From assembly GCA_036426205.1 (NCBI GenBank), contig CM071570.1, positions 4,663,872-4,727,871 of the forward strand: 64,000 nt of DNA, read 5' to 3'. Under the pieces are notes generated by a model that searched no databases, was not told the DNA's origin, and saw only the letters and a program-made list of their open reading frames with translations. Made by a program: the position numbers and the translations under genes. Numbering within the stretch: position 1 is the stretch's first letter; every line of letters begins with the position of its first letter. Shown here piece after piece: positions 33,627 through 44,361 of the stretch. This stretch comes from Ascaphus truei. Its lineage: Eukaryota; Chordata; Amphibia; Anura; Ascaphidae.

Positions 33627-33986
33627 CTCTCCTCAGGTGGAATCTAATGGTCCCCACTTGGACCTAATTTTGCAGCACCATCCTGCAGGCGAACAATCTG
33701 GAAATATAAAACACATTAGATTTAGTGCATATAACCTCAGAAAGCCCCACACGGATGCCGAATTAATGATACAGAGGTACCTCCCAACGTGGAGAACCTA
33801 ACTAATAATAATGGCGTGGGTCAGGCTTTCTAACTTCCTGCCCATTGTGGTCTGTAACTTTTACATAATAGGACTGTACCGACCCATACTCCGGCCTATA
33901 CACCACACTATTCATGTAAATACTCTTCCCGGAACTCCAGGCGCTTATCACATCACAGATTTCGTCTTCACGCAGATAAGCAGCCC

Positions 33987-36046
33987 TTACTCAGTCCGTA
34001 GGTACTCCATAGCAGCTTCTCGGAGCCAGGTATCTCTCTGCTCCTCTATTTCTATCATAATGGGCTCAGGTACATAGGGGAACCCATAGCCATAGGACTG
34101 CCTATACCTGGCCACTATGGCTCTGTCTGCTCTACTTAGTTTGGTTAGTTTACGGTTACCCGCCCTGCAGTACCCAAAACTCAGGCTCCTCTGGGGCAAT
34201 ATCGTCATATAATATGGCAGCCCCCTTAGGAAGGATGTTCTTCTGCTCTATCTCCTGGTATCTATGCTCTAACTCATCCGCCACCTCCTGGGGAGTAAAG
34301 GCACCAACAGCCCACCAATGGTTGATTATGTTGTTTCTTATTAACAGGAACCTTGTACAGTCCATACCCTTGTCGTATCCTGTAAACAGAGGTGCCCACC
34401 ACTTGTCATGGTGCTCATATATGGACACTACACTGGAAGAACCTGCCTCTGACTCTGTTTATGAGGACACACCTGACGTGACCGCCTCAGTAGAGTGCGA
34501 GCCTCTGCGTCTACCTCTGGTTTCATCGGTGTAAATAGTGGGGTTCAACTTGTGGACCACCTTACTCACAGGCCCTGCCTACGCAGTAGTATGGGACCCT
34601 CCCTCTAGACACAGGAGAAAATGGTACAGGGTTAGGCACATGAATTACATTGTCATATGGTATCTCCCTATCAGACACTTCATCACTCAGTTCCTAATCC
34701 CTCCAATCTTTAGAGTACTTGGGGTTCTTACTCAATTTATCCCCGCTAGGTCCCGGTGTCATGACTTGTGACGGGGCAGGGGCAGTGGCTGGGGCAATGG
34801 CGCTAGGGGGTGGGGCTGGGGTATCGGCAATGTCCGTTAAAGTCTATCAATCGGGCAATGCCGCGACCAGTGGGCATCTTTCTGCTTGCCCTCTCCGGCG
34901 TGCTTCGTGCTCCTCTGGAAACGCCTTGTGCCTTCAGTGTGGCCAGCGCAGCTGCCATGGCTGCTCCTTTTGCTGCAAATAATGCTGCCGGGCCTCCGTG
35001 CCAGCCGGATCCGGAAGTGACGTCATCACTGGTGCCCGCGGAATCTCCATCCGCTCCGTGGTCTCAAACCGGAAGTGCGTTGAAGGGGCGGTGGTGGATC
35101 ATCCGGTCCGTGGACGGGCAGGTATGCCGCAAGCCTTTCTCTCTCGCCCTCTGCAGGTTCCGTCTTCGCCTGGCGGGAGTAAGGGGGTGGTGGTGTCTCC
35201 TTACTGCTTCGCTGCTGGCTGGGGATCGTTGGTTCCTCCGGAGCCGTCTCGGATCCCGTCTCCGCCGCACTGGGAGTCACCACGGCCGTGGGACTTCTAC
35301 GGACCTCAGGCCGCACCAGCGCTCGCCGTCGGTGGGTGTCCGGACTCGTCTGCTCCCTTTCTCCGGTAAGTGGACCGCCATCTTTGATACATCTAGGGTG
35401 GTTCACCGGTAGGCGCATCGCCACCGATGATACACCATCTTTTTCCTCCGAAGACGACTTGATCGGATCCTCCGCTAGGGAGTCACCGGGGTCTTTTGCC
35501 GCACCACCAGTGGGTAGTGGTACAAAACGGGCCAACTCCGGTACCTCCACTGCGGTCGCGCTCTTCTCCGCCGGAGCATCTCTCAGCTCTGTAGTTGGCT
35601 GGGCCTTGGTTCCCACCTCAGCTATAATGCAGGGAATTAAGGCAGCCTCGTCCGCCACCTCTGCCACCTCCGTTAGGGTTCCAAGAGAGGCACCCCGAGG
35701 GGTCTAATCATTGGCCAGGGCTCGTAGGCCACAGGTAGAACGTGCCACATTGAGGGCATCGTGCTTTCGTTCTTGGGGCCGGTCCGGGTGTCCTGCAGTG
35801 TATGCACAGGCGCCGGAGGTACTCTCGGTCGTCAATCTCCACCACCAGGAAGCCTCCTGGAAACTGAAAGGTTGTCATGCTTAGCTCAGATATATTTTGA
35901 GCAGGGGTTGAACAGTTCAGTTCGTTAGCTCCTTGCTCTTTGAATGTCAGACAAAAGTGAAGTTCCTCGCTCTCACTTCCTGTCGCTCCTTCTGCTGGGG
36001 AGAACAGTTCTGATTGGCTCTTACAGTGCCCACTCCGGAGGTGCAC
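33987..36046 (-). pseudogene. Gag-like ORF of the LTR element, no pol
   Basis: Minus-strand open segments share amino-acid composition typical of a structural polyprotein. 36046-35708 contains FLVVEIDDREYLRRLC and a CxxC-x14-CxxC zinc-ribbon-like pair. 35667-35026 is rich in Pro, Glu and Ala (APEEPTIPSQQ, PPPPYSR). 34428-34156 has WWAPLFTGYDKGMD and VADELEHRYQEIEQ. 34208-33987 has SRADRAIVARYRQSYGYG. Frameshifts and stops separate them. The order ends at the polypurine tract, with no protease, RT or integrase motif between, so this looks like a gag-only or internally deleted element. The gag call is inference from position; I do not recognise the family. Confidence 0.4.
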
Positions 36047-36234
36047 TCTCTCGCTCAGTGTGACGTGGCTTTGTCTGTCGGCCAGTCACAGCACAGGTGG
36101 GTGGGCTTTCGGCTTTCGCGCCACTCCGCTCCTTTTGCAGGGGATCTGGGTTTGGCGCCAAACCCCTGCACATCTTTCACCACATTTCTCTTGCAGCTTA
36201 CTTGCACGCGGCACGTGCATGATCCAGGCTTGGC

Positions 36235-36350
36235 GGGAGTCGCCATTTTGGGACGGCTGCTAGATGCTGGGCCGTGGATGATGCTGCTGTCGCCATTTTT
36301 AACTCCTTCTTGCTCCTCAGAGCACATGTAGTGACAGCCGCCATCTTTAG
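36235..36350 (-). promoter_or_regulatory. Cluster of YY1-like motifs upstream of the gag-like ORF
   Basis: CGCCATTTTG (36241), CGCCATTTTT (36291) and CGCCATCTTTA (36340) are minus-strand AAAATGGCG or AAGATGGCG motifs, the YY1 consensus core. They sit 190-300 bases upstream of the first open segment. A fourth lies inside it at 35376. Confidence 0.35.
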
Positions 36351-37225
36351 TGAGCCCTCCACATGTATAGTTTCACTATTCTCAGTGTCTAGTGCATAAC
36401 TCATTCCTAGACACTGACTGTTCTCACTGACACTCTCTGATGCTCTCTGCATGCTCTCTGAATGCTTTTACCCACTGATATGATGTTGGCATTACCCAGG
36501 CTAGGCAGAACTCTTTCTCTCAGACCACGTGATGCGGAAGCAGCCGTGAGGAGGACTGGTAATCGGCGCTTTCAACCACGAGTGTGAGAGACTCGCAAAA
36601 CACTCTCTACTGCCTGTTTTTAACTCACAGAATGTGAGTTGAATACCTGTTTTTTATTTTGTTCATTACGTTTTATTAAAAGGTTTTACACATTTTGTTT
36701 CTCCTTGTATTTCCCTCCCTATCCTCTACTGTGAGATCCATCTGTAAGGGAGAGTCTGGTTTAACAAACAAACCTGCCGTGATTGCTGCTGCTATTGTTG
36801 ATGCATGAGGACAAGCACCCAGGATATCCAGAGGCCAGGAAAAGAAACAAGCTGCAGGAGCTGAGTTCCTGAGTCCCCAAGTGGATTAAAGGCTTGTAAT
36901 TATCTTATCAGTGTAAGCGCATATCTTACCGAATTATTATCTGTTTTTTAGATATACTGCCCTATGATTTTTCTCTTCTTTTTCTTTCCCTTTCACTGCA
37001 TATTTGTGCCTAGGTCACTCTTCTACATATATTCAAGGCGTCGATTGTGGAGCCACAGACCTAACTTGGCTGCAGTCTGTAGGGTTAGTGGATTGTACGG
37101 GTATGTACCTTTTTTATATTGACTGAATTGGCTAGTAGGTGGTGTGTATACATTTTCCACCACGTGAACATATTGTTTAAAATTGCGCTGATGTTTCTTG
37201 TTTGTATATATATATATACATATAC
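36351..37225. other. No gene recognised
   Basis: Mixed sequence with a CACGTG near 36525 and T-rich stretches. The latter part seems to be the body of the interspersed repeat that carries the hammerhead-like motif at 37226. Confidence 0.3.
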
Positions 37226-37263
37226 CCCTTGAGAAAGGTCCTATTCCAGGACCGAAACGTCGG
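37226..37263 (+). ncRNA. Hammerhead-like structured motif, copy b
   Basis: It has the same arrangement as at 8461-8499: CCTTGAGAAAGGTCC, loop, GGACCGAAACGTCGG. The stem is identical and the loop differs, so the stem is the conserved part. Confidence 0.45.
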
Positions 37264-37366
37264 ATTGGGTGACTTATCTTTTTTATTCAGATGCCCAATA
37301 CAGTTTTTCATGATTACTGAACCGAGTGCAGTCTTTCTTTACCGGACGAGAGAATGGTAATGTTGT

Positions 37367-37404
<38 letters not shown>

Positions 37405-38440
37405 ATATGTATATATATATAGGAAAAAGAGAAAGAGAGGAGCGCACGCCCCATAGCGTAAAATAGTACATTTATTGAGGAAAGGGGGAGGGGGGGATGA
37501 AAAATCACTCACAAAGGTAAGTTTATAACAATCAATTTGTGATAAAATCACCGCCAATCTGGTCACTCAGCACCCAGAATCCTCAGTCCAACTCTCACTT
37601 GAAGCTGCAGGAAGATGTTAACTGTGCAGGAATCCAAAGGCTCCTTTTCGGTAACCAGATGCATTCTTTGGAGTTCAAACTGCATCTCCTGTTATGGCTG
37701 GCCGCAATGTTAGTCTGTGCTCGATGCGACCCGTCATGCGCATGCGTGGTGACGCAATTCCGCTCCCTGACGCATTTTGACTACTTTCTCAAAGGGTTTG
37801 CTAATTGGTCATGCTTTAGCTGAGAATTTATGTCCACATGGTTGCTTGGCAACCTGTTCGTGCCTTATGATAGGTCAAAAATCGGAATGGATTATGCTAT
37901 CAAATCAGGTTTAGCATTATGTGAACTATAGCTGGCATGATACTATAACATACATAGGAGGGGACTATAGAACGAATAAAAACCAATGATTGACATGACA
38001 AATAATAACTTATACATATTAATAATAAAAGGAAACAGGGCAATATAAAACAAATTAAAACAAATAAAATCGTAAATGATCAAATTGTGCACCATCATAG
38101 GGTATAAATCGCAGTGTAGGGCGATGTGCATGCTTCAAAATGCTCAATATGTTCTTAATGCGAATTAGGATGTTTTGATGACTTTATTAATAGCATGATG
38201 ACTGCTCCACACTGCGATACATATAGAAATGGGTAGTGTTATGGGGGAAGAATCAGAGAGAATTTTTTTTGTAAATGAACTAATAAATTGGGGGACCCTG
38301 AAAAGGGAAATGTGCTAACTGTAGAATAAAAATAGTGTTAAGGTGTGTATGTATATATCATAAATGAAATGAATAACAATGAATAATTAAACTAAACTAA
38401 AACTGGCACCAAATTAATTGTATACACAAATAAATACATA
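37264..38440. repeat. Interspersed repeats, (AT)n tract, no gene
   Basis: (AT)n at 37371-37420. On the minus strand 37800-37735 reads CCCTTTGAGAAAGT, then AAAATGCGTCAGGGAGCG, another decayed member of the same motif family, and its tail seems to end near 37422. 37900-38440 is AT-rich without genes. Confidence 0.4.
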
Positions 38441-38924
38441 CAGCTCAACCCCGTTATAGCGCAGTCCTCGGGGGCCACCTTATCCGACCGTGCTAGAACC
38501 GGGGTCGCGCTAATTCAAAAAAAAAATTGGCCGCCGCGCGCCCAATCGGGAGGGAGGGAGGAAGGAAGAAGGGAGGGAAGAGGTGGCTGGAAGCCCTACA
38601 CATCCTTCAGATGCAGCCTGCTCCTTACCCCCCCCCCACCACCGGCATCCATCCCCCTCCACCGGCATCCACTTCCTCCCCCCTGAGGCCCCCACACCTA
38701 CCGGTCCTCTGCACCCGCCCTCCACGGCCTAATCAGTTTTGGGCCTAGTCCACGTGGCCCTCTGATTCAAATCCTGCTCCTCACTTACCCCCCCTACCAG
38801 CATCCACACCACCACCCCCAACCGACACCCCCCCCTCCTCCTCCCGATGCCAGCTCCGCTCCGATCTCAGCAGCCAACACCAAAGATAGGGAGTGGGAGG
38901 GGGGGTGTGAGTGTGGTGTGAGTT

Positions 38925-39116
38925 TGCTGTGCTGTGCAGTGTAGTGTAGTGTGCTGTGAGTGCAGAGTGCTGTGTGCTGTGAGAGTGTGCTGTGAGAGTG
39001 TGCTGTGTGCTGTGAGAGTGTGCTGTGTGCTGTGATCAGTGTGCAGTGAGAGTGTGTGCAGTGTGCAGTGAGTGCTGTTAGTGTGTGCTGTTAGTGTGTG
39101 CAGTGTGCAGTGAGAG
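38925..39116. repeat. Minisatellite, left half
   Basis: Units of the type GTGTGCTGTGAGAGTGTGC and GTGTGCAGTGAG, about 14-25 bases, continue on the other side of the LINE at 41884-42300. Confidence 0.9.
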
Positions 39117-41883
39117 TATTGTATATCTTTATTTATATAGCGCCATTAATGTACATAGCGCTTCACAGTAGTAATACATGTGGTAATCAAATAAATAATA
39201 GATAATATAAATAACAGATCATGGGAATAAGTGCTTTACACATAAAAGTAATATTAAGGAAGAGGAGTCCCTGCTCCAAGGAGCTTACAGTCTAATTGGT
39301 AGGTAGGTAGAACGTACAGAGACAGTAGGAGGGAGTTCTGGTAAGTGCGTCTGCAGGGGGCCAAGCTTATGTATCATGTGTTCAGAATATCCACAGTGCT
39401 ATTCATATGCTTCTTTAAGCAAGTGTGTCTTAAGGTGGGTCTTAAAGGTGGATAGAGAGGGTGCTAGATGGGTACTGAGGGGAAGGGCATTCCAGAGGTG
39501 TGGGGCAGTCAGTGAAAAAGGTTTAAGGTGGGAGAGGGCTTTAGATACAAAGGGGGTAGAAAGAAGACATCCTTGAGCAGAACGCAAGCGTCGGGATGGT
39601 GCATAGCGAGAAATTAGGGCTGAGATGTAAGAGAGTAAAGCTTTAAAGTGAGGAGAAGAAGAGTTTTAGCAGTCGAGCAACAGAGGAAAGGGCGTATCTT
39701 TGTTATATTGCGGAGATAAAAGCGACAAGTTTTAGAAATGTTTTGAATGTGAGGGGCGTATGTGTGAGAGGAGTCGAGTGTGATCCCTAGGCAGCATGCT
39801 TGGGCTACTGGGTGAATGATCATAATTCCAACAGTAATGTGGAAGGAGGTAGTAGGGTCAGGTTTGAGAGGAAGTATGAGGAGCTCTGTTTTAGCCATGT
39901 TGAGTTTAAGGTTGCGGAGGGCCATCCAGGATGATATAGCAGAGACATTCCGAAACTTTGGTTTGTACACCAGGTGTAAGGTCGGGTGTTGAAAAGTATA
40001 TTTGTGTGTCGTCAACATAGAGGTGATATTTAAACCCAAAAGATGTTATTAGGTCACCTAGAGAGAGTGTGTACTGAGAAAAGAAAAGAGGTCCCAGGAC
40101 AGAGTCCTAGGGTACCCCCACAGAGAGATCAATAGAGGAGGAGGAGGTGTTAGCAGAAGAGACACTGAAAGTACGATGGGAGAGGTAGGATGAGATCCAG
40201 GATACAGCTTTGTTCCGAATACCAAGAGTATGTAGAATGTGAAGGAGAAGAGGGTGGTCCATGGTGTCAAATGCTGCAGAGAGGTCGAGTAATGTGAGCA
40301 GAGTGTAATGACCTCTGTCTTTGGCAGCATGGAGGTCATCAGTTATTTTTGTGAGGGCTGTTTCCGTGGAGTGAGCAGTGCGGAAGCCAGATTGTAGAGG
40401 GTCTAGGAGAGAATAGGTGTTGAGAAAATGGAGCAAGCGAGAGAATACAAGACGGTCAAGGAGTTTAGAGGCAAAAGGCAGGAGGGAGACAGGTCGATAG
40501 TTAGAAAGACAGGTAGGGTCAAGCTTGCTGTTTTTGAGTAATGGTATGACTGTTGCATGTTTGAAGGAGGATGGAAAGGTTCCAGAGCAGAGGGAGGAGT
40601 TAAAAATGTGTGTGAGCGTAGGGATTATAGTAGGAGCTACAGGTTTTAGGAGACGGGAGGGAATGGGGTCAAGAGGGCAAGTGGTAGAGGGAGAAGAGGC
40701 GATCAACAGCGACACAACCTCCTCTGAGACAGTGGAAAAAGAGTGAAGGAAGGCTGGAGGAGAGTTAGGAAGAGGTGTAGGATGGGAGGAAGAAACAGAG
40801 GGGATGTTCTGACGTATGGATTCCACCTTTTCCTTAAAATAGTCAGCAAAGTCCTGAGCGGAGATGGAGGAAGGAGAAGCAGCTGAGGGTGGTTTGAGTA
40901 GAGTATCAAAGACAGAGAGCAGTCGGCGTGGGTTAGGCTTGTGCATGTTGATTATTGCAGAAAAGTAGGCTTGTTTAGCTTGTGAGAGGGCAGAGTTGAA
41001 ACAGGATAGCATAAATTTGTAGTGAAGGAAGTCTGCAAGAGTGTGAGACTTCCTCCAGAGGCGTTCAGAGGAACGAGTGGAGGAATGCATCATGTGTGTG
41101 TGGGAATTTAGCCAGGGTCTAGGTTTAGAAGGGCGCGTGTGGCAGAGAGAAAGCGGGGCATGTAGATCAAGAGACGAGGACAAGACAGAGTTGTAGTTCC
41201 TGACCAGGTTGTCGGGGTCTGTAGCAGAGCTGAGAGAGGAGAGGGAGGACCGTAAAGTGGACTCAAAGTCAGGTAAGTGAATAGAGCGCAGGTTTCTGCA
41301 GAACCGGGGGCTAGATGGAGGTGCAGAAGGGGAGAAGCGAGATAGAGAGAATAAGATGAGATGAGGGTCAGAGAGAGGAAAAGGGGAAATGGAGAAATCA
41401 GAGAGAGAGAAGTTCTTAGTGAAAACCAGGTCTAAGTAGTGGCCATCCTTGTGGGTGCTGGCTGCAGTCCGCTGTTGAAGGTCAAAAGAAGAGGTTAGTG
41501 AAAGAAAGCGGGAAGCCCAAGGGAGAGAGGGGTCATCAATGTGGCAATTGAAGTCCCCAAGGAGAAGAACAGGGGAGTCTGAGGAGAGAAAGAAAGAGAG
41601 CCAGGATTCAAAGTGAGAGAGAAAGGCAGAAGGGGGATGAGTAGAGGTAGGTGGGCGATAGATGACCGCCACATGGACAGGGAGAGGAGAGAAGATCTGG
41701 ACAGTATGAGCCTCAAAGGAGGGAAAAGCAAGAGAGGGACGAATATGAAGGGTTCGGTAACGGCAGAGAGAGGAGAGCAGGAGCCCCACGCCTCCACCCC
41801 TGCCATCAGTGCGTGGAGTGTGGGAGAAGGAAAGGCCACCATAGGAGAGGACAGCTTCCAGAGCAGAGTCAGACTGAGTGAGC
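39117..41883 (-). pseudogene. L2-clade LINE, endonuclease and reverse transcriptase, nearly intact
   Basis: A self-copying non-LTR retrotransposon. From 41880 downward: partial apurinic-type endonuclease ([46 protein letters not shown]), linker, then RT with [48 protein letters not shown] and GVP. A TAG (about 40108) interrupts GVPQ-SVLGPLLF; in the same frame YVDDTQIYF (about 40010), the catalytic block, follows. C-terminal pieces continue (LWNALPLS, LKTHLLKEAY, 39400-39590). The 3' end has an ATAGCGCCATTAATGTACAT-type tail. The first third of the endonuclease is missing (5' truncation). Few lesions imply a fairly young copy. Confidence 0.9.
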
Positions 41884-42300
41884 CAGTGTGCAGTGTGCAG
41901 TGAGTGCTGGTAGTGTGTGCAGTGTGCAGTGAGATTGTGTGCAGTGTGCCGTGAGAGTGTGTGCAGTGAGATTGTATGAAGTGTGCAGGGAGAGTGTGTG
42001 CAGTGTGCAGTGTGCAGTGTGCAGTGTGCAGTGAGAGTGTGTGCAGTGTGCAGTGAGTGTGTGCAGTGTGCAATGAGAGTGTGTGCAGTGAAATTGTGTG
42101 CAGTGTGCAGTGAGTGTGTGCAGTGTGCAGTGAGAGTGTGTGCAGTGTGCATTGAGAGTGTGTGCAGTGAGAGTGTGTGCACTGTGCATTGAGAGTGTGT
42201 GCAGTGAGAGTGAGTTCAGTGTGCAGTGAGAGTGTGTGCAGTGAGAGTGAGTTCAGTGTGCATTGAGAGTGTGTGCAGTGAGAGTGTGTGCAGTGTGCAA
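41884..42300. repeat. Minisatellite, right half
   Basis: About 25 degenerate units of GTGTGCAGTGAGAGT. ORFs over it on either strand are translations of the repeat (HTAHC... type). Confidence 0.95.
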
Positions 42301-42410
42301 AAAAAATGTAAATTTTTTATTTTGTATTTTTTTTATTTCAGGGTCCATGCTCAAACCGCGTTATTGCGGATCCGCGTTATAGCGGATTACGCTATAACGG
42401 GGTTGAGCTG

Positions 42411-43156
42411 TAATTTGTTAAATTACAATAATAATCATATTGGTATACAAAATTTGGAGAAATATTAGAGAGAAGGAATGGAGAGCAAATGGGACAGTCT
42501 TATTAAATCAACCAATATGGATGTTGTTTGAATTGACATGTATAGATGTATTATCTACTGCGTAGACTATATGCTTGTGTGAATTCAAAGAGGAACAGAG
42601 GAGCAGAGGAATAATTGGGGTCATTCATACCGACTTATCACGTCACTTTTTGGCGCTACTTTATAATTTCCTTCTTGTACATACATACATACATACATAC
42701 ACACATACATACATACATACATATTAAAACAAGACAAACTGCCTGCAACAGACTAAGCAAATAATGAGTACTTAAATTAGTCATATAATAACCACTAACG
42801 GTGCTAGGAACTAGAAGTAATATAACAATGAAAAGAAAAAGAAAAGCGTCCCAACTCAGAACTCAAGTATACTCAGAACAAATATCAAAGAAAATTATGA
42901 TTTATTTAACAGCACAAATAATCAAACATAAAATACAAAAAATATTAAAACAAACCCTGACATCCTCCTGTGATAGAATATGTATCAGACAGGGGAAATC
43001 CCCTATGAATATACTAATGGACCCCTAATACCCAAGGCAAGGGAAAAAAAGCCTATAAGCACAAAATATATGTAGAACAAGGGGTTAACAATAACCCCTT
43101 GAACCTACAAGGCCGGCCTCATCCCTAGTAAATATAAAAACCACACAGCAAGCATA
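42411..43156. other. AT-rich repeat DNA with (CATA)n
   Basis: (CATA)n at 42677-42722. 42780-43150 is A-rich and probably belongs to the 3' region of the Penelope element that follows. No gene. Confidence 0.35.
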
Positions 43157-43553
43157 CACTGGCGACGCACTTTATTCGAGCTCGGCTAGTCCCACGAATT
43201 CGGGTATACCCGGGTGTATTGAGGTTTGTGACTGTTTTCTGCCCGAGTGCATTGAGGTATTTTCGAGGCAGGGATTGAAGCATGTTATTCCCGCTGGCTG
43301 CAATACTGCACAGTATATATATATATACTGCATTAAAATTCATGAATTTATGCCATCTGGTAGACACGCGAAGCATTGCAGCCTATTAAATCCTAATCAT
43401 TATCATTTAACAGATCAGCCGCCCGTCAGCTAGGCATGAACCCAGGCTGGGAAGGCAAACGCAATGGGGCTTGTCAGAGGTGAGGAGCGGCGCATTCCAG
43501 GTATCTGCCAGGTACATACTGGGTATTTGCTCGAATAAAGTGTGTCGGTGCAG
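43157..43553. mobile_element. 397-bp mariner-type MITE, copy 2, inverted
   Basis: The ends CACTGGCGACGCACTTTATT and the complement of CTGCACCGACACACTTTATT are flanked by TA (43155-43156, 43554-43555). Its body is the inverted counterpart of the copies at 30.5 and 57.6 kb. Confidence 0.9.
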
Positions 43554-43829
43554 TAGATAACACATGCACCAAATTGCCTAATACATTCATGATGATGTCA
43601 AATACATATATTATATACATACACCGTAAATGCAGTTGGTATAATCAAGGCAAACCAGGCACCGTACCAAAAAGAGACTGTTAGTATGGGATAAACAATG
43701 GTTAACAGTTCACATGAGTTACCACAGTCCATGAGACCATCCATGCCACACTGTGATAGTAAAATGTCCAAAGGGTAAAGATCTTCCAATTGAGGGGTCC
43801 ATCCGCAGGGGAGTCAGGGAAAAACAAAC

Positions 43830-43867
43830 GCCCCAACACGTGTTTCACCTCCACTTCATCAGGGGGC
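43830..43867 (-). ncRNA. Hammerhead ribozyme motif of the Penelope element, 3' copy
   Basis: On the minus strand: stem I GCCCC pairing with GGGGC, core CTGATGA, a short loop region in place of stem II (AGTGGAGGT), GAAA, and a palindromic CACGTG at stem III. Hammerheads with very short palindromic stem III are known from Penelope-like elements, where they are thought to act as dimers. Stem II looks shortened, so cleavage may be weak. Confidence 0.65.
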
Positions 43868-44361
43868 TTAAAATAATGCATACTACCAAGGATTTAAATA
43901 GCACACTGATTATAATGCCATCCAGCCTGCAGCTGTGTAAAGGTGAATGAGTGCCTGTATGGCTCAAAAAGCACACCAGAATGAGTTCTGCCTAGTCAAT
44001 AGTTACTTCTCCTAAGGGACCAGGTGAAAAGAGCAAAACATCCCAGATATACCTAAGCCTGCAATGTATAAGACAGAGTTGAGAAAAAAAAAGTGTGCGT
44101 ATCTTTACACAGGTCCCTTGGAGCAAACGTCTCTGCAGCAATGTATGCAGAGGTAGATTTGTAGCTCACAGCCGCTCTCCACAGCTCACATTGATGTATG
44201 ATATTCAAATCTGCTCCCACTGTCCTCATTAGAGGGATCACTGTGAAAGAATCTTTTTAATCTACATATATCTCAGTAAGAATTATACTAAAAAATATAT
44301 AGATTGCACAAACTCAATTTGGAAACTAAATAAAATGGTGATTTAAAAGAAGAAAATATAC

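Larger units (their letters stand above)
38441..42410. mobile_element. Mariner-type TIR element, 3.97 kb including a nested L2 LINE
   Basis: The ends CAGCTCAACCCCGTTATAGCG (38441) and its exact complement ending at 42410 form a 21-bp terminal inverted repeat flanked by TA on both sides. Subterminal GCGTTATAGCGGAT units occur near the right end. Without the LINE the element would be about 1.2 kb and has no transposase, so it is non-autonomous; its body is mainly a GTGTGCAGTGAGAG minisatellite. Confidence 0.85.

Noticed and set aside
34810..35412. 200-codon plus-strand ORF
   Set aside because: It lies antisense to the gag-like frame in GC-rich DNA and ends and starts without motif support.
41884..42192. 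His/Thr/Ala/Cys repeat protein at the N-terminus of the long minus-strand frame
   Set aside because: It is read-through of the minisatellite next to the L2 insertion, not part of the LINE protein.
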